The translations under genes were made by a program, and so were the position numbers. Positions 33,852-46,080 of a stretch of DNA of 64,000 nucleotides are shown here, piece after piece. The stretch comes from Malurus cyaneus samueli (taxonomy: Eukaryota > Chordata > Aves > Passeriformes > Maluridae). Position 1 is the stretch's first letter. The number at the start of each line of letters is the position of its first letter. The notes below the pieces were generated by a model. It was not told where the DNA came from. It saw only the letters and a list, made by a program, of their open reading frames with translations, and ran no database searches. The stretch lies in assembly GCA_009741485.1 (NCBI GenBank), contig CM019238.1, forward strand, positions 13,530,908-13,594,907, in the 5' to 3' direction.

Positions 33852-36800
33852 CTACATCCTGGCAGGTTGCGGCTCGGCTGGCGGAGGGGGCTGAGCCTCC
33901 AGCTCCGAACCCCCCGGCGCTCCCCGTTTCCCCGGCGGTCTCGGCACCTCCCGGCAGGGCCGCGGCGGCGGCTGCAGGACGTGGTGGCTCTGGCGCAGTG
34001 GCACCTCCTGCCTGTCCCCCCTGCACTGCGGTGACACCTGGTCCGGCTGGCTAGGGTGGGTGGCCACACACAGCGAGCAGTCGCCCAGCACCGCCGTGTC
34101 CCTCGTCAGGATGGCCGATTTGGGTCTCTTGTGGTGGCCCCCTCGGGGCGGGCTGAGTGGGTGCCCGGGGGATGGGCTCGGTGGCCCACAGCGGGGCCGG
34201 CCACCCCACGGCTCCTCCTCGGAGGACAGCGGCACACGCGGCCCGGGGGGGCTCCAGCGCCGCTGACCCCCGGCCGGACCCTCTGCGGGCTTGGTGGGGG
34301 CTTCTCCGGGGGCCGGGACCCGCGCGTTGGGGACACCCTCGAAGATGAAGTAAGCGGGGTTGGTGTAGCCGGCGGCCGGCTCCGGGAGGCTGCGGGGGCG
34401 GCTCCTGCGGAGCACGGAGAGGAAAAGGCTCAGCATCACTTGGCCGTGGGGCTCCGGCAGGGCTGAGCCCACCCGGGGTACCTGAGGCGCTGCGGGGGTG
34501 GCTTGGGGCACATCGGGGCGTCTGCCGCCGGCTCGGCATCCTCCTCCTCGAAGCTGATCCACTCTGCAAAGGCACCGAGGTCTGGCCTCACCCCACGGCC
34601 GGGAGCCAGGGGGGCGATGCTGCCCAAGGTGTCCCAGGGCACAGGGAGGGGGCTGCGGGACGCCGCCGTTACCGTAGAGCCTCTCGCGGGTGCCGCACCG
34701 GCCCCGAGGGACCCGGACCCGCATCCAGCCGCGCACGGAGCCCGTCTCCTCCCCGCGGTGGAACAGGAAGGTCTCGAACTGCTGGGCCGTGGTGCCGATG
34801 GCTGACCTCAGGGCGAGGCAGCACTCGCCTGCGGGCACAGCGTCAGCTCCGGGGCGTGGGGGGCACGGGAACCCCCCGTGTGGGGCGGCACCCGGAGCAG
34901 GGTGTGTGCCGAGCTCCAGCTGCCAAACCTCACACCCAGCCGGCTGTTTGTTACCTGGGGGGCTGCGCTTGGCACCCCCACGCCTCCGTGGTGCCACCAT
35001 CCCCACGTACCGTAGGACTCGCAGCTCTCCACGCCCTTGATGCTGAGGAGCAGGTGCTGGTCCCCCAGGTACTCCAGGTCGGGCAGGATGGGGTGCAGCT
35101 GTGCACAGAGAGGGGGTGCTCAGGGGAGCTGCTGCAGGGTGGGGAGCATAGGGTGGCTCTGCACTGGGGGGTGGTGGCAGCTCCAGCCCCCCTTGGGGTT
35201 CAGGGTATAGAGGAATGGGGAAGAGGAGGGATGAGGATGCTCCAGGGTGGCGCACCACAGGCAGATGCTTGGAGGACCAGCTCAGCTTGAGGAATCCAGG
35301 GATGTCACAGTTCTGGAGGGTGTTCTCCCCGCTCCGCTGCACCTCTGTGGAGGACAGAGGGGGACACAGTTCCAGCCAGGCCGGCTCAGCCCCACAGCCA
35401 CCCCCAGCACCCGGGCACCCCCTCACCCTCCAGGCAGTAGGAGTGGAACTCGATGTAGCACTTGCTGCGGCTCGTGGTTTTCAGGATCACCTCGATGCTC
35501 TCCCACTCGATGCAGGCCAGAGCCTCGGGGCTGGAACCGGGAGCTGCAGGCAGGTCCTGCCAGCTCAGAGCGTGCTGGGGCTCACCCCAATTTGGGGTCA
35601 GGGGGTGACAGACCCCAGCCCTTACCCTCCTTGGGCACAAACTGCGACGTCACTCCCACCTCGAAGGTGGCAAAGACGGGCGAGTGGTCGCTGGTCACAA
35701 TGTCATCGGTGCAGCCTGTGTGGCAGGAGAGGCAGCTGGGGACAGTCCCAAAGCCCCGGTGTCCTGGGCAGTGCTGGCCACCCCCTGCTGCTCTGTCCCC
35801 AGGGTCTCACTCACCGTAGGTGTTACAGACCACGTGGGTCTCAGGGTGTGACTTCCACAGGATGCGGTCACACCACGAGGGGACATTGATCCGCATCTAG
35901 AAAGGGGGAAAGCGACTGGTTCTCGACAGTGGCCTCTCGAGTCTGGCTCCCCCAGCCCAGAAGAGCATCCCAGCACCCCAAAAAGTGAGTTTTCTCCTCC
36001 CATTTTGGGAGGGAACAGGCTAGTGGAGCTGTGGCACCCTGCTGTCCCTGTTCCCAGAGATGTCCTCCTTGGAGGGAAGCTCCTGGAACTCACCCCGGTG
36101 GGTTTGGACTTCTGCCACACGTAGGTATCCCGGGTGCCCCGCTCGTAGCGGTACGTGGGTGGGAAGGAGATGTCCCCTTCACCTGGAATCAAGACACTCA
36201 GGTGTCATGGGGGTCCCTGCCTGTCCCCATGGGGTGTCCTGGTCCCCGCAGGAGGCTCACGCTGATGGAGCCACCCCTGACGTGGCACGCACCCAAAGCT
36301 CAGGCTCTGAGCACTTTGTGCAGGGCTGTGCCAGGACAGGGGACCCCCGAGGTGGCTGGAGGTGACACAGGGGAGGCTGTGGGGTCCCTGGTGCCACTGT
36401 CTCAGCAGGAGGAGCAGCGCCCTTGTCCCCACACTCACTGAACCGCAGGAACACCTTGTTCTTCTCCCGCTCCAGGTTGAGCTGGTCGACAGCCAGGAGG
36501 GTTTGAAACTCCTTCTTGACTACGTGGGTGAGGATGTCCTGTACCAGGGGAAGGGACAGTGACCCCAGGGCTCCTCTCCCCCTCTGTCCCCAGCGTGGCC
36601 CCTGTGGGGTCCCACCTGCACGTCCATGTCCAGGCGGTAGTTGAGGTCCCCGAACCAGAAGAGGTGGGTGAAGCGCAGGGTGAGGTCGAAGCCCCCCAGA
36701 CGTTTGTCCCCAAGGGCCAGGGAATGCAGGATGTCACTGTAGTTCTGGTTACGCCTGCAGGGGTGGGGGATGACAGCACTGTGTGAGCCACTCTGGGGAC

Positions 36801-39800
36801 ACCTCACCCTGCTGGGGACAGGGGCAGCCCCACAGCCACTCAGAGCTCCCCTGAGACACCCACCTGCCCCGGGGCAGCCCCATCCTCCCCGTCCCTGTGT
36901 CACCTGTGGGTCTTCTCGCTGCCCGAGGCCAGGTGGCAGTTGACAAAGCCAAAGGAGGTCCCGTTGAAAAGGAAGGAGACGCCCACAGCTCCCTTGTTCC
37001 CTGCAGGGATGTACCACCACTGAGCTCTGGGGGAGCCCAGAGGCCCTGTCCTGGCCCTCAGGGTGTCCCCTCCCTCGGGGTCATCTCCCGCCTCATCCCA
37101 TCCCATCCCATGGATCCCATCCCATCCCATGGATCCCATCCCATGGATCCCATCCCATGGATCCCATCCCATCCCACCCGTACCCAGCGTGTTGGCGATC
37201 CCGGTTTTCACGCTGGATGTGTGGACGTGGCTTATGCGCCGCTGGTGCTCCGGCTTCACCAGCACCACGATCTTGATGCTCCACAGGCACTGCAGGGCCA
37301 CCTGCGGTGGGGCAGGGGGTGAGCCTGCCCTGGCACCCCCATCCTGCCCCACAGCCATGGGGGATGCAGGTAGGTCAGCACCCCATCCCTGACTCCTGGG
37401 GATGGCACTCATGGGGCACAGGAGGTTCCCTGGGCTGATTTGGGGTGAGGAAGGACCCGAGGGGTTGGGGTAGGAGCTGTGGGGTGATGGCTGCAGGTAC
37501 CCAGCCCCCCGGGCCGGGCTGTGCCCGCCGTTACCACTCGGTAGTCGATGGCCATGAGGGTCTTGAGGGAGGCGCAGAGGAACTCGACCCACTCGCGGTC
37601 GCCCAGGGAGTTCTCCTGCGTGCCGATCACGTAGATGTCGTGGGGGATGCAGGCTGTGGTCTCATCCTGCGTGCGCCCCAAGCCCCTCGAGGTCAGCCAG
37701 GAGGCCAGGGAGCGGGGTGGGGGCGCACTGCCTGCGGGCAGGGATGTGGGTCACACGGGGGGATGTGCCAGGCTCCAGAGCTCCTCTCCAGCACACACCC
37801 TGCCCGTCTCCGGGAGCTGCCGGGGCTGGGAGGCGCCGTGCCAGCCCCATGGTGCATCCCAAACTGCTGCTGGCATTTCCAGCCCAAAACCCTCACAATG
37901 TCCCAGCTCCTCTATGTCCCCAACACCTCCAAGGGAGCGGATCAGGACAGAAAGCCTGGACAGCCAGGGTGGTGTCTGTCTTCTCCTGCCTCCTCCTCTC
38001 ACTGACAGCCAGCTCAGACCTCCCCAAACCCACCGGATTTATGACGAGCCACAATGACCTCCCAGGACAATGCTGCTGTCTCCTGGCCCCTTACCCATGT
38101 TCCACGTCCCGACATACACTGAGATGAGCTCGGGCTCGTCCAGGTTGGAATGTTGGATCCTCATCAGCTGCAGCAGCTGGCAAAACGCCTCTCGCTTCTG
38201 TGGGATGGGGAGGGTGTCTTAGGGAGATGGAGGGCACAGCGCCGCAGGGTGAGGTGGCCATCACCCCCAGGGGTAGGAGCTGGCTTGTGGGGGTGGTCTC
38301 AGCCCTGAGACCCCTCATTTGCTGCTTCCCATATTCCCAAAGGCCTCATATTCCCCCAGGACACGCTGTGGATGGGCTGGTGCTGCTCACCCGCGCGCTG
38401 GGGAAGATGAAGTCCCTGCTCAGGCTCTTCTGGTTCTCACGGGCACACACCAGCCTCACCTTGCTCTGCACACTCTGGTACTTGATCAGCTGCAGGACTG
38501 AATGTTGGGGGGTCAGGGTGGCCCCACATCCCGCCATGGGGCAGTGTGGGATGGGGGGCATGCAGTGTGACAGGATGTGGAGCCTGTCCCCTGTTATCAG
38601 GCCTGTGCAAGGAACCCTTCATCCCCAAAGAATCCCACTGGCCCCAAAGCCCCTTACTTTTATCCTGTGGGATCACCTCCTCCGGGGAGCCGCTGCCCCT
38701 CTTGGTGACGGTCACTGTCCCCGACTCCACGTCCACTGTCAGGGCCACGCGCTGGGACTTCCCCACCTTCACCTGCACACAGGGACATGTCCCCATGGCT
38801 GTCCCCACTCCTGCCCTGCCCAGCAGTGACATCGGGGTCCCACTGTGTCCCCACCCTCACCTCGAAGCTCTGCACGGCCAGGGGCCTGGCAGCTGGTGGG
38901 GGAGCCGCAGCCATGCTGGGCAGTGCCAGGTTGTGCCTTGTCACCATTTCCTGCAGCGATTTTAGCACCTGCCAGAGAGATGGGCACTGGACTGGGGGCC
39001 CTGGGCCAGCTGGGAGACCTGGACAGTGCTGCCCCCAGAGCTTGCTTTGATTTAGGGGAGGGGTCGCTGTGCCTCCCCCTGCACCACGAGGTGGGGTCAG
39101 GCACCTTCTTCTCCAGCGAAGAAAGGAGTTGGTTGACAGTGGAGATCTTATTGAGGAGCAGCTCCAGGTCCGGATCGCTGCTCAAGAAGCCCTGAGGGTG
39201 AGGATAGATATTTTTGGAGCAGTTCTGGACTGCTGGATTCCTCACTATGGGTCTGGGCTGCACCACAACATGTGGGGGTCCCTGGGGGCTGTGGGGGGGC
39301 TCACCTGCTCCCTGGCCGGGCTGCGGGGGGACACGGGGGTGTCAAATACCTTGGCCAGGGTCTCCAGACACGCCAGCATGAGGTCGATCTCACTGCAGGG
39401 AGGAGAGGAGCGGGCGAAAGGCGGTGTGGGCGCTTCCCGTGCTTTGATGGCCACACTCAGGCACCGAAAGGGGAGGGGGACAAGGAGGGTGGCCCCGGGG
39501 GGTGGCGCAGCTCCAGCCCCGCCGTCCCCACGCCACTGACCTGTGCAGTGCCCGGCAGGCAGTGGCCAGCGCGGTGCTGAGGTGCCGCAGCTGCGGGTGC
39601 CCGTGGCACAGAGCCTCCAGGTCCAGCTGCACGTGCTGGGTCAGGTACTCGGCCATCAAGCCCGTGAAGTCACTGGCCGGGCTGTGAGACGGGTGGCCAT
39701 AAGGATCGCCCCTGGGCACGCCCATCCCATGGGCCGGGGCGAGCAGCGGTGCGTTACCTGCTGTGCATCTGCTCCTGCAGCCTTTGGTGCAGCTGCTGCG

Positions 39801-42062
39801 GGATGTGGGTCCGGCCGGCGGCGGGAGCGCCGGGACACGGCACCGTGTGCCCCCAGCCTCGGGCATCCTCCCCGTCTGCGGGCAGAGCCACCGGCTCAGC
39901 GGGACCCTCCTGAGAGAGCAGCCTGGCACAGCCCCCGACCCCTCCCTGGCTCACCCGAGTCCTCGTCCGGCCTCGCCCGGTGCACGGGGTGCAGCAGCGG
40001 GGTCACCAAACCGTTGTTGGGGTGCTGGTAGGCGCCGATCAGGTCGGGGAGGGTGTGGAAACACTTGGCTTGGATGCCCTGGATGGTCTGGGGAGGCAGA
40101 GCAGGGGAAGAGCCGTCACATCCCCTCCTGTGCCAGGCCAGCTCCAGCATGCCGTGTCCAGGGGGTCTGTCCCTCAAAATGTGCCTGTGGTGAGCTGGAA
40201 GTGCCAGCTGGACACCGGACCCATGGGGTGAGGGCTCATGAGGAGCATGGGGACATCAGCCTACTTCAGCAGACACGGATTATCCCTGTGGACAGTGAGG
40301 GTGCTCTTTTTAGGGGCAGAAAAGGAAGCTGCAGAGAGCTGGGCACCAGGAGAAATCCCGAGGGGGCATGGAAGAGGCAAAGCGAGGCCAGCACAGATCC
40401 CTTGGGGACAGACTGTGCCAGGGTCAGTGTCAGGAAGGGACAGTGGCAGGAAATGTTGTGCTGCGGAGGGACAGCCTCTGACAGCCCCGAGCTGAAGGAG
40501 CGGCTGCAAAGCGCCCCCGCATCCTGCAGCTCGCACGGAGAACAAACCGCAGCTGGTGCCACCGTGCCGGGGACTGGGGACCAGCCCCGGGGCCCTGCAC
40601 AGCTGCATCCTGCCCACACCCGGCTCCGAGACACCGCCCGGGGCAGGGGTGCGCCCCTCCTGCACCCACCTGCACGGAGAGCAGCCCCTCGTCATCCGGG
40701 AGGATGCGGTAGGTGTAGACGTGCCTCTGGAACCTGGAGAGAGCAGGTGAGGGTTCCCACCCCGCTGCCCAGAGCTGTGGCAGCACTGGGGGCCCAGCCC
40801 TGAGGCAAACACCCCATCCCCTCTGCAGAGAGAGGAACTGAGCGAGCATTTCTAGAAATAAATCATCACCCCCAGCTCGGGGTCTGTGGGAGGATGTGCA
40901 GTGTGTCCCTGCCTCCCAACAGCATCAGCACTCACCGGGGTACCCACAGTCTGGTGGCTTTGGACCAGACAGAGCCCTTGCCACGCTGCTGTGGGGCCAC
41001 CGCACATCCCCCCTGTGCCATCGTCGTGTGCCACCATCATGTGCCACCATCCTACGCCACCACCCTGTGCCATCCACCGGAACTCAGCCCCGCATCCCCC
41101 GGTGCCCCTTGGTACCACGTGTTTGCAATTTGCCCCACAAAAAGGGGGGACAGTGGAGGGAAGGGGGGGCATCCTGCCAAATCCACCCACACAGACGAGT
41201 GACACACGGGCGGGAAGGGTGCAGAGCAGGAGGCGTGCAGAACAGACAGGGTGAAGAGCAGGAAGGATGAAGAGCAGGAAGGGTGCAGAGCAGAAAGGGT
41301 GAAGAGCAGGAAGGGAGGACAGCAGAAGATGTGTAGAACAGGAAGCGAGAAGAGCAGGAGTGATGCAAAGCAGGAATGATGCAGAACAGAAGGGGTGAAG
41401 AGCAGGAGGGGTGCAGAGCAGAAGAGGTGCAGAACAGAAAGGGTGCAGAGCAGAAGAGGTGCAGGCAGGAGGGATGCGGGCAGGAGGCTGGCAGAGCAGG
41501 AGGGATGCAGGCAGCCGTGCTCTCAGGGGCTACACACTTGATTCCAGGCTTGGGGATGGCAAGAGTCCCCACACTGATGGCTGCAGCCCCAAAGCCCCAG
41601 CGTGGGAGATGCTCACAGCCCAGCACACCCCACACAGCGCAGCACGCCCTGCATTTGGCGTTATCCATTCAGCAGCCGTGGTGCTGGGCAGGGTCTTGGC
41701 CCAACCTTCAGCCTGCTCCCAAGGACACGGGGTTCTCCACCGGCCTGACCCCGGGATCCCTCAAAAACCCCAGTGCCAGGGAGCTGCCTCGCTCACCCCA
41801 GCAGCATCCCTGCAGAATGCCTTTCCACGAGGTTTTGGAAGCGCCTGGAGCAGGGAGAGGCACAGAGGAAGGCAGGCAAAGGACAGGAGACAGAAACCAC
41901 GCGCAGAAGCAGGGCAGGGACTCACAGGAGGCACAGGGCATACGCCCCCTTCACCGACTCGCTGTCCCGCACCAGGAAGGAGCCGTCCCGGCCGGCTTTG
42001 GCCAGCAGCTCCTCGGCCACCACCTGGCTGATGTCGCCGTGGTACCACCCTGCTGCCGCCAT
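33852..42062 (-). CDS. SHIP-type PI(3,4,5)P3 5-phosphatase, INPPL1-like, without SAM domain
   Basis: Twenty-five exons encode 1065 residues with all phases matching. From the 5' end: 42062-41926, 40733-40670, 40087-39955, 39875-39758, 39681-39541, 39392-39305, 39191-39105, 38968-38861, 38772-38658, 38497-38391, 38197-38095, 37731-37535, 37301-37184, 37000-36904, 36754-36616, 36538-36439, 36182-36094, 35896-35815, 35715-35626, 35543-35427, 35344-35256, 35098-35011, 34828-34673, 34563-34482 and 34404-33852. An SH2 domain opens the protein ([14 protein letters not shown] with Arg32). The catalytic domain has WFGDLNYR (571-578), PSWCDRIL (653-660) and SDHSPVF (683-689). A C2-like region follows, then an NPAY motif (897-900) and a proline-rich tail. 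INPPL1 is about 1258 residues and ends in a SAM domain, which is absent here as in INPP5D. The sequence is nearer INPPL1 (for example [12 protein letters not shown]). It should remove the 5-phosphate of PI(3,4,5)P3 at the membrane. Confidence 0.93.
37094..37178. repeat. CATCC / GGATC minisatellite in SHIP-like intron 13
   Basis: Repeats of CATCCCATGGATCC and CATCC units fill the intron between exons 13 and 14, just outside the donor site at 37183. Confidence 0.9.
41213..41514. repeat. About 18-bp minisatellite in SHIP-like intron 1
   Basis: Around 16 degenerate units of the type AGGGTGAAGAGCAGGA or AGGGTGCAGAGCAGAA. A second simple pattern with GTGCCACCATC units sits nearby at 41020-41080. 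Confidence 0.85.
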
Positions 42063-42479
42063 CCTGCTGCTCCGTGTCCCCGTCCCAGCCCCTCATCCAG
42101 CTCAGCGGGGGCTGCTGGCCGTCACCGGGGCTGCCGGGGCGGGTGAAGGACGGGGTGGGGTGGGGGTACGGGGGTCCCGCTACCCGAGCGCGGCGCTGGC
42201 TGCGGGTCCCGGCGGGTGACAGGGAGCCACCGAGGTGATGCTCATGGGGACAGGGTACCCTGCAGCCAGGCAGCGTGGCAGGAGCACCCGGGGGACAGCT
42301 GGTGGAGGCTGGGGGTCTGGATGATCCTCATCACGGAGGCTCCAGCCTGCAGGGAGCACGGGGGCGGATTAGGGAGCGCATCCTTCCCGTGGTGGGGTCA
42401 CAGGAAAGGTGGTCCCCGGCCACCATCCTGCCGTGGTGCACAGCGAGGACAGCCATGCTGGTGGCACACAGGGGTCCCA

Positions 42480-42960
42480 CCTCACCCGACACACTCACCG
42501 TCCCTCACAGACGCCGTGCGGGGCTCCCGTGGCTCTTGTGGGGTTCAGCGAGCTGAGCTTTTGGGGTGCAGCCGAGCAGGAGCGGGGCTGTGATGCTGCA
42601 CCAGCCGCGCTGGGCTCCTCCCGCTTGGTCACACCGGCCCCGTTCTCGCCACGCTGCCCATCGGGGCGGCAGTTTGGGGTCACGCAGTGCCCACCGCGAT
42701 GCCCTCGGGCCCCCCGCTCGGTGCTGCTCGCTCGGCACGGCGGCGGCCGCGCTCTTCCTCCTTCTGTGCGTTCCGCTCTCCCCAGCCCGGGAGCGGCTTC
42801 CTCGCTCCTCCTCCAGCCCCGCTACCGGGCCAAGGCAGCGGCCACACGGGCCCGGCACGCCGGGGACAACGGGGACAGCGGGGACACTCCCGCAGCGCGC
42901 TCTGCCGCCACCTTCCCCCTCTGCTCTTCTTCCTCGGGCATGAGGGATGGGCAGAACTCA
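42480..42960 (-). promoter_or_regulatory. CpG-rich likely promoter of the SHIP-like gene
   Basis: This stretch upstream of the first coding exon is dense in CG dinucleotides, especially 42680-42900, unlike the flanking introns. It has no convincing reading frame. A start site with a noncoding first exon here is inferred. Confidence 0.5.
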
Positions 42961-45900
42961 TCTGCCGGTGGTGTAGGATGGCAGAAAGCTCCGGAAATGT
43001 GTTTGGGGCGGTGGGCAGGGGTTGAGCTGCCCACCTTGGGGCCGAGCTCTGCCCTTGGAGCTGCTGCGGGCACCGGGCACCCACAGTGGCACTCATGTCA
43101 CTCTGTGTGTGTGCCCTGCCTGCAAGTGGGAGGGAATCGGGACTCAGGGGCTCCCGGGAAGGGATCGGGAAGGAGACTTTTCCCAGCAGGACAGGGTTCA
43201 GACAGCGCCGCAGCTCCCGGGCACAGCCCCAGAGGTTTTTACTCCTCGTGGCAGGGAGCGAGTGGGGCCACACGCGTGCGGTGGCTCGAGCTGCCAGGGT
43301 GATTAGCAGCAATTAATTACAGATGAGCGGAAGCCACCGTCTGCTGTCCAAGTGCCTGGCAGCTCCAGGGATGCTCAGGGGATAGATGGAGAAGCAGATT
43401 CCTGCTGGAGGAGGATAAGGATGAGGATGAGGATGGAGCACTGTGCCAAGCCACGCTCCTGGCTGGCCACCACCCTTGTCACCACTGCACACCCCTGCAG
43501 CCAGGGCCAATGCAAAGGGATGGTGCCCCTCAGCTTCTGCCCCAGCCCACTGGCACAGACATGCCAAAACCCCCTGCCAGACTTCCTCTTGGGTTCCCAC
43601 CTTGAGAGGAACCTGTGGCCAGGCCAGTGAGAAGTTGGGCCACCTGCATCATTCTGGGCTGGTGGTTCTGGTCACACAGCAGTGGGTGCAACACTGCCCA
43701 GCATCTTCCATGGGGACACACAGAGGTGGCAGGTTTGTGTGGGGCTGGAGACCCCCATCCTGCTGGAGCCCCTGTCCCAGCAGAGCTGCTCCCTCCCGTT
43801 ACTTAACAGCACGGCAGTAATTCCCGGCAGGCACGGAGGTGCCTGTCTCCTGGTTAATGCCATCCACGCCGCTTAATCCGGATCAGGAGAGGAAGCCCTG
43901 GAGCTCTGAGGGGCTTTGGGAAATCAGCAGTGCCTGCTGTGAGTGTTTATGTAAGGTGGCTGTGGTGTGCAGCGCCAGAGGCTGAGCTGGGACCGTGCCA
44001 GGGGCACCTGAAGCTCTGCCAGCACCTGGGCACAGGTGAGGTTGGAAGCAATGTGGGTTCAGTGCCAGATTAGTGGGGGGCTCTGGCTGCATCAGACCCT
44101 GGGGATGCAGAAAGCCCCATGGCCTTTCCCTGGGAAGGCAGGATGCCCCAGGGCATTGTCCATCGGGATAGAGGGATGAAGCCATGCTCCTCCACGGTCC
44201 ACCAGCCCCACATCTGCTGGTGTCCTGTCTCTCTGGGAGTGGCTGTTTGCTTCACACAGTGCATGGACAGGGACAGTTGGTGGGATGAGGAGATGAGAGG
44301 AACCCCTGGCCATTCATTACACAGGAAAAAGGAAGGCAACCTCTTTTATTTCCCTATTATTTTGAACCCTTCTTCCTTCCCTGGTACTTGGTTTGGAGCA
44401 CGGCGTGAGCGTGGGAAGGGATTTGGGCTCTGTCCATCTCTCCACTGTTTTGGGGAGAGGAATTACCTGCTCCCCACCTTGGGCAAGGCTGAGCCCACCC
44501 AGCTGGAATTTGGCTGAGCTAAAGGGGCCACGATGAGCCCTGCTCTCCATCCTCACCACGCTGTGCAGAACCGAGGAGTGCCACAGCGGCAGGGCCCTCA
44601 TTAAGGGCGTAATCAAGAGGCACAAACAAAGCTCAGGATTAGGTGAGGCACAGCGCTGAGGGCCCTGGCTGGGCAGGGGGTGTCCAGGTGGGGCTGCCAC
44701 TGCTGCCTCCTCCCCTTCCTCCTCCTCCTCCTGTTTCACCCGCCAGCGTGAAGGTCACAGTTCACGTGTCCCCCTGACTGCGGCAGAAATAGCGCCCGTT
44801 AATCTGGAACCTAAGCAGCTCTCCTGTGTGCAATTAAAGAGATCACAAGTCCCGGCCCTGGGGAACGTGTGCTGGCAGCTAAAGCCCTGGCAGTGGGGCT
44901 GCTGGGGCTGGCATGCCATGGTGGCTCCCAGTGGCCCAGGGGGGGCCAGGTGAGCTGTGTTTGGGTGGTGAAGGCTGCTGAGCTGATGCAGGGTCTTGGG
45001 GGGAGCTGGCAGCTCTGGGATGGAGGCACAGCTCTGATCAGGAATATCCTGACCCCAGTGCTCAGCTATGGGGGTTGAGCCAAAACCAAGAGCAGCCCCA
45101 GAGGAAGGGTTTGAGGGTGGAGGTGAGGAGGATGAGCAGGGCCTTGCTGGAGCAGCTTCTGGACACCCTGGGCTGTCCTTGTGCCCCACCCCTGGAGCCA
45201 GCCCCACAGGACGGGTATCCCACACCCCGGCCGGGGCAGGGTTGCAGTGGCAATGTTTCTCTCCTGACAGAGCCACTCTGAGCTACCCATAGTGTCCCCT
45301 TGGCAGCAGCACACCTGGAGTTAATGGTGCTCTAATCGGGTCAGGCGAGGCCAGCCTGGGAGTTATGAAATGATGCTGGGCTGGGGACAGTGGCTGCTCC
45401 TTCCCTCATGGTTCAGGGAGGGTGAATCCTGCCTTCACCCCATCATCTCTACAGCACTGTCCCCATGGGGAGGGTGGCCTGTGTGCCATGGCAGCTCACC
45501 TCTAGGTGACCAACCACATGGGCATGTTGGCCGTGCAGGAAGCTGCTTGTGCCTCCATCCATCTGTTATCCAGCCAGGAAGGATGGATAGGGAGGGGACT
45601 GGTCCCTCCTTCTCTGCCATCTCCATCCAACCCCGCGCCCAGGTCCAGCCCTTCTCCCCCTGCCATGGGAGCAGCTGCAGAGAGCCCCTGTGGGAATCCA
45701 CACCCCTTGCCACCAGGAGCAGAGCTTCCACCTCAATTACCATCACCTTGCCCCTAAGCCCGCTTTGCCAATCCCCCTAAGCTGCTTTCCCAGGGCTCCA
45801 GCGAGAGACGTATTTATAGCCCACTCTTACTCATGAAGCGTCTCCCCAATTAATCAACTAATAGGATTCTTGCCACAAGTCCCTGTCCCACGGAGCGCTC

Positions 45901-45980
45901 ACACACAGACACACACCCCCTGCAGCCCCGGCCAGGGCTGAGTGGGCGAGATCAGATGCCAGGGGAGGGACAGCCGGGGG
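42961..45980. other. Divergent intergenic region upstream of ARR3
   Basis: No gene is supported. Photoreceptor-type (OTX/CRX) words are scattered through it: TAATCC at 43874-43879, TAATCA at 44610-44615, GGATTA at 44636-44641 and TAATCA at 45851-45856. An everted pair of nuclear-receptor half sites, TCACCT then AGGTGA, lies at about 45496-45509. These short words are common by chance, so the regulatory reading is weak. Confidence 0.4.
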
Positions 45981-45983
45981 GGA

Positions 45984-46080
45984 TATAAGAAGCTGCAGGA
46001 CTGGGAGCAGCCCATAGTGACTGGGTGGCACTGGGAGACGAAGAGGAGAACGTCTGTCTGTCCATCCATCTGCCTGCCAG
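45984..46080 (+). promoter_or_regulatory. ARR3 core promoter and noncoding exon 1
   Basis: TATAAG lies at 45984-45989 and a clear donor (CTGCCAG then GTGAGT) at 46080/46081. A noncoding first exon of about 70 bases (roughly 46012-46080) would join the exon that starts at 47261 and carries the start codon. Confidence 0.65.

Noticed and set aside
36069..39929. Numerous plus-strand frames over the SHIP-like gene
   Set aside because: They are antisense shadows of the exons. The minus-strand model explains the region with consistent splice phases.
41213..41514. Regular spacing considered as a CRISPR-like array
   Set aside because: There are no conserved repeats separated by unique spacers. The whole unit is degenerate, it sits in an intron of a vertebrate gene, and it is an ordinary minisatellite.
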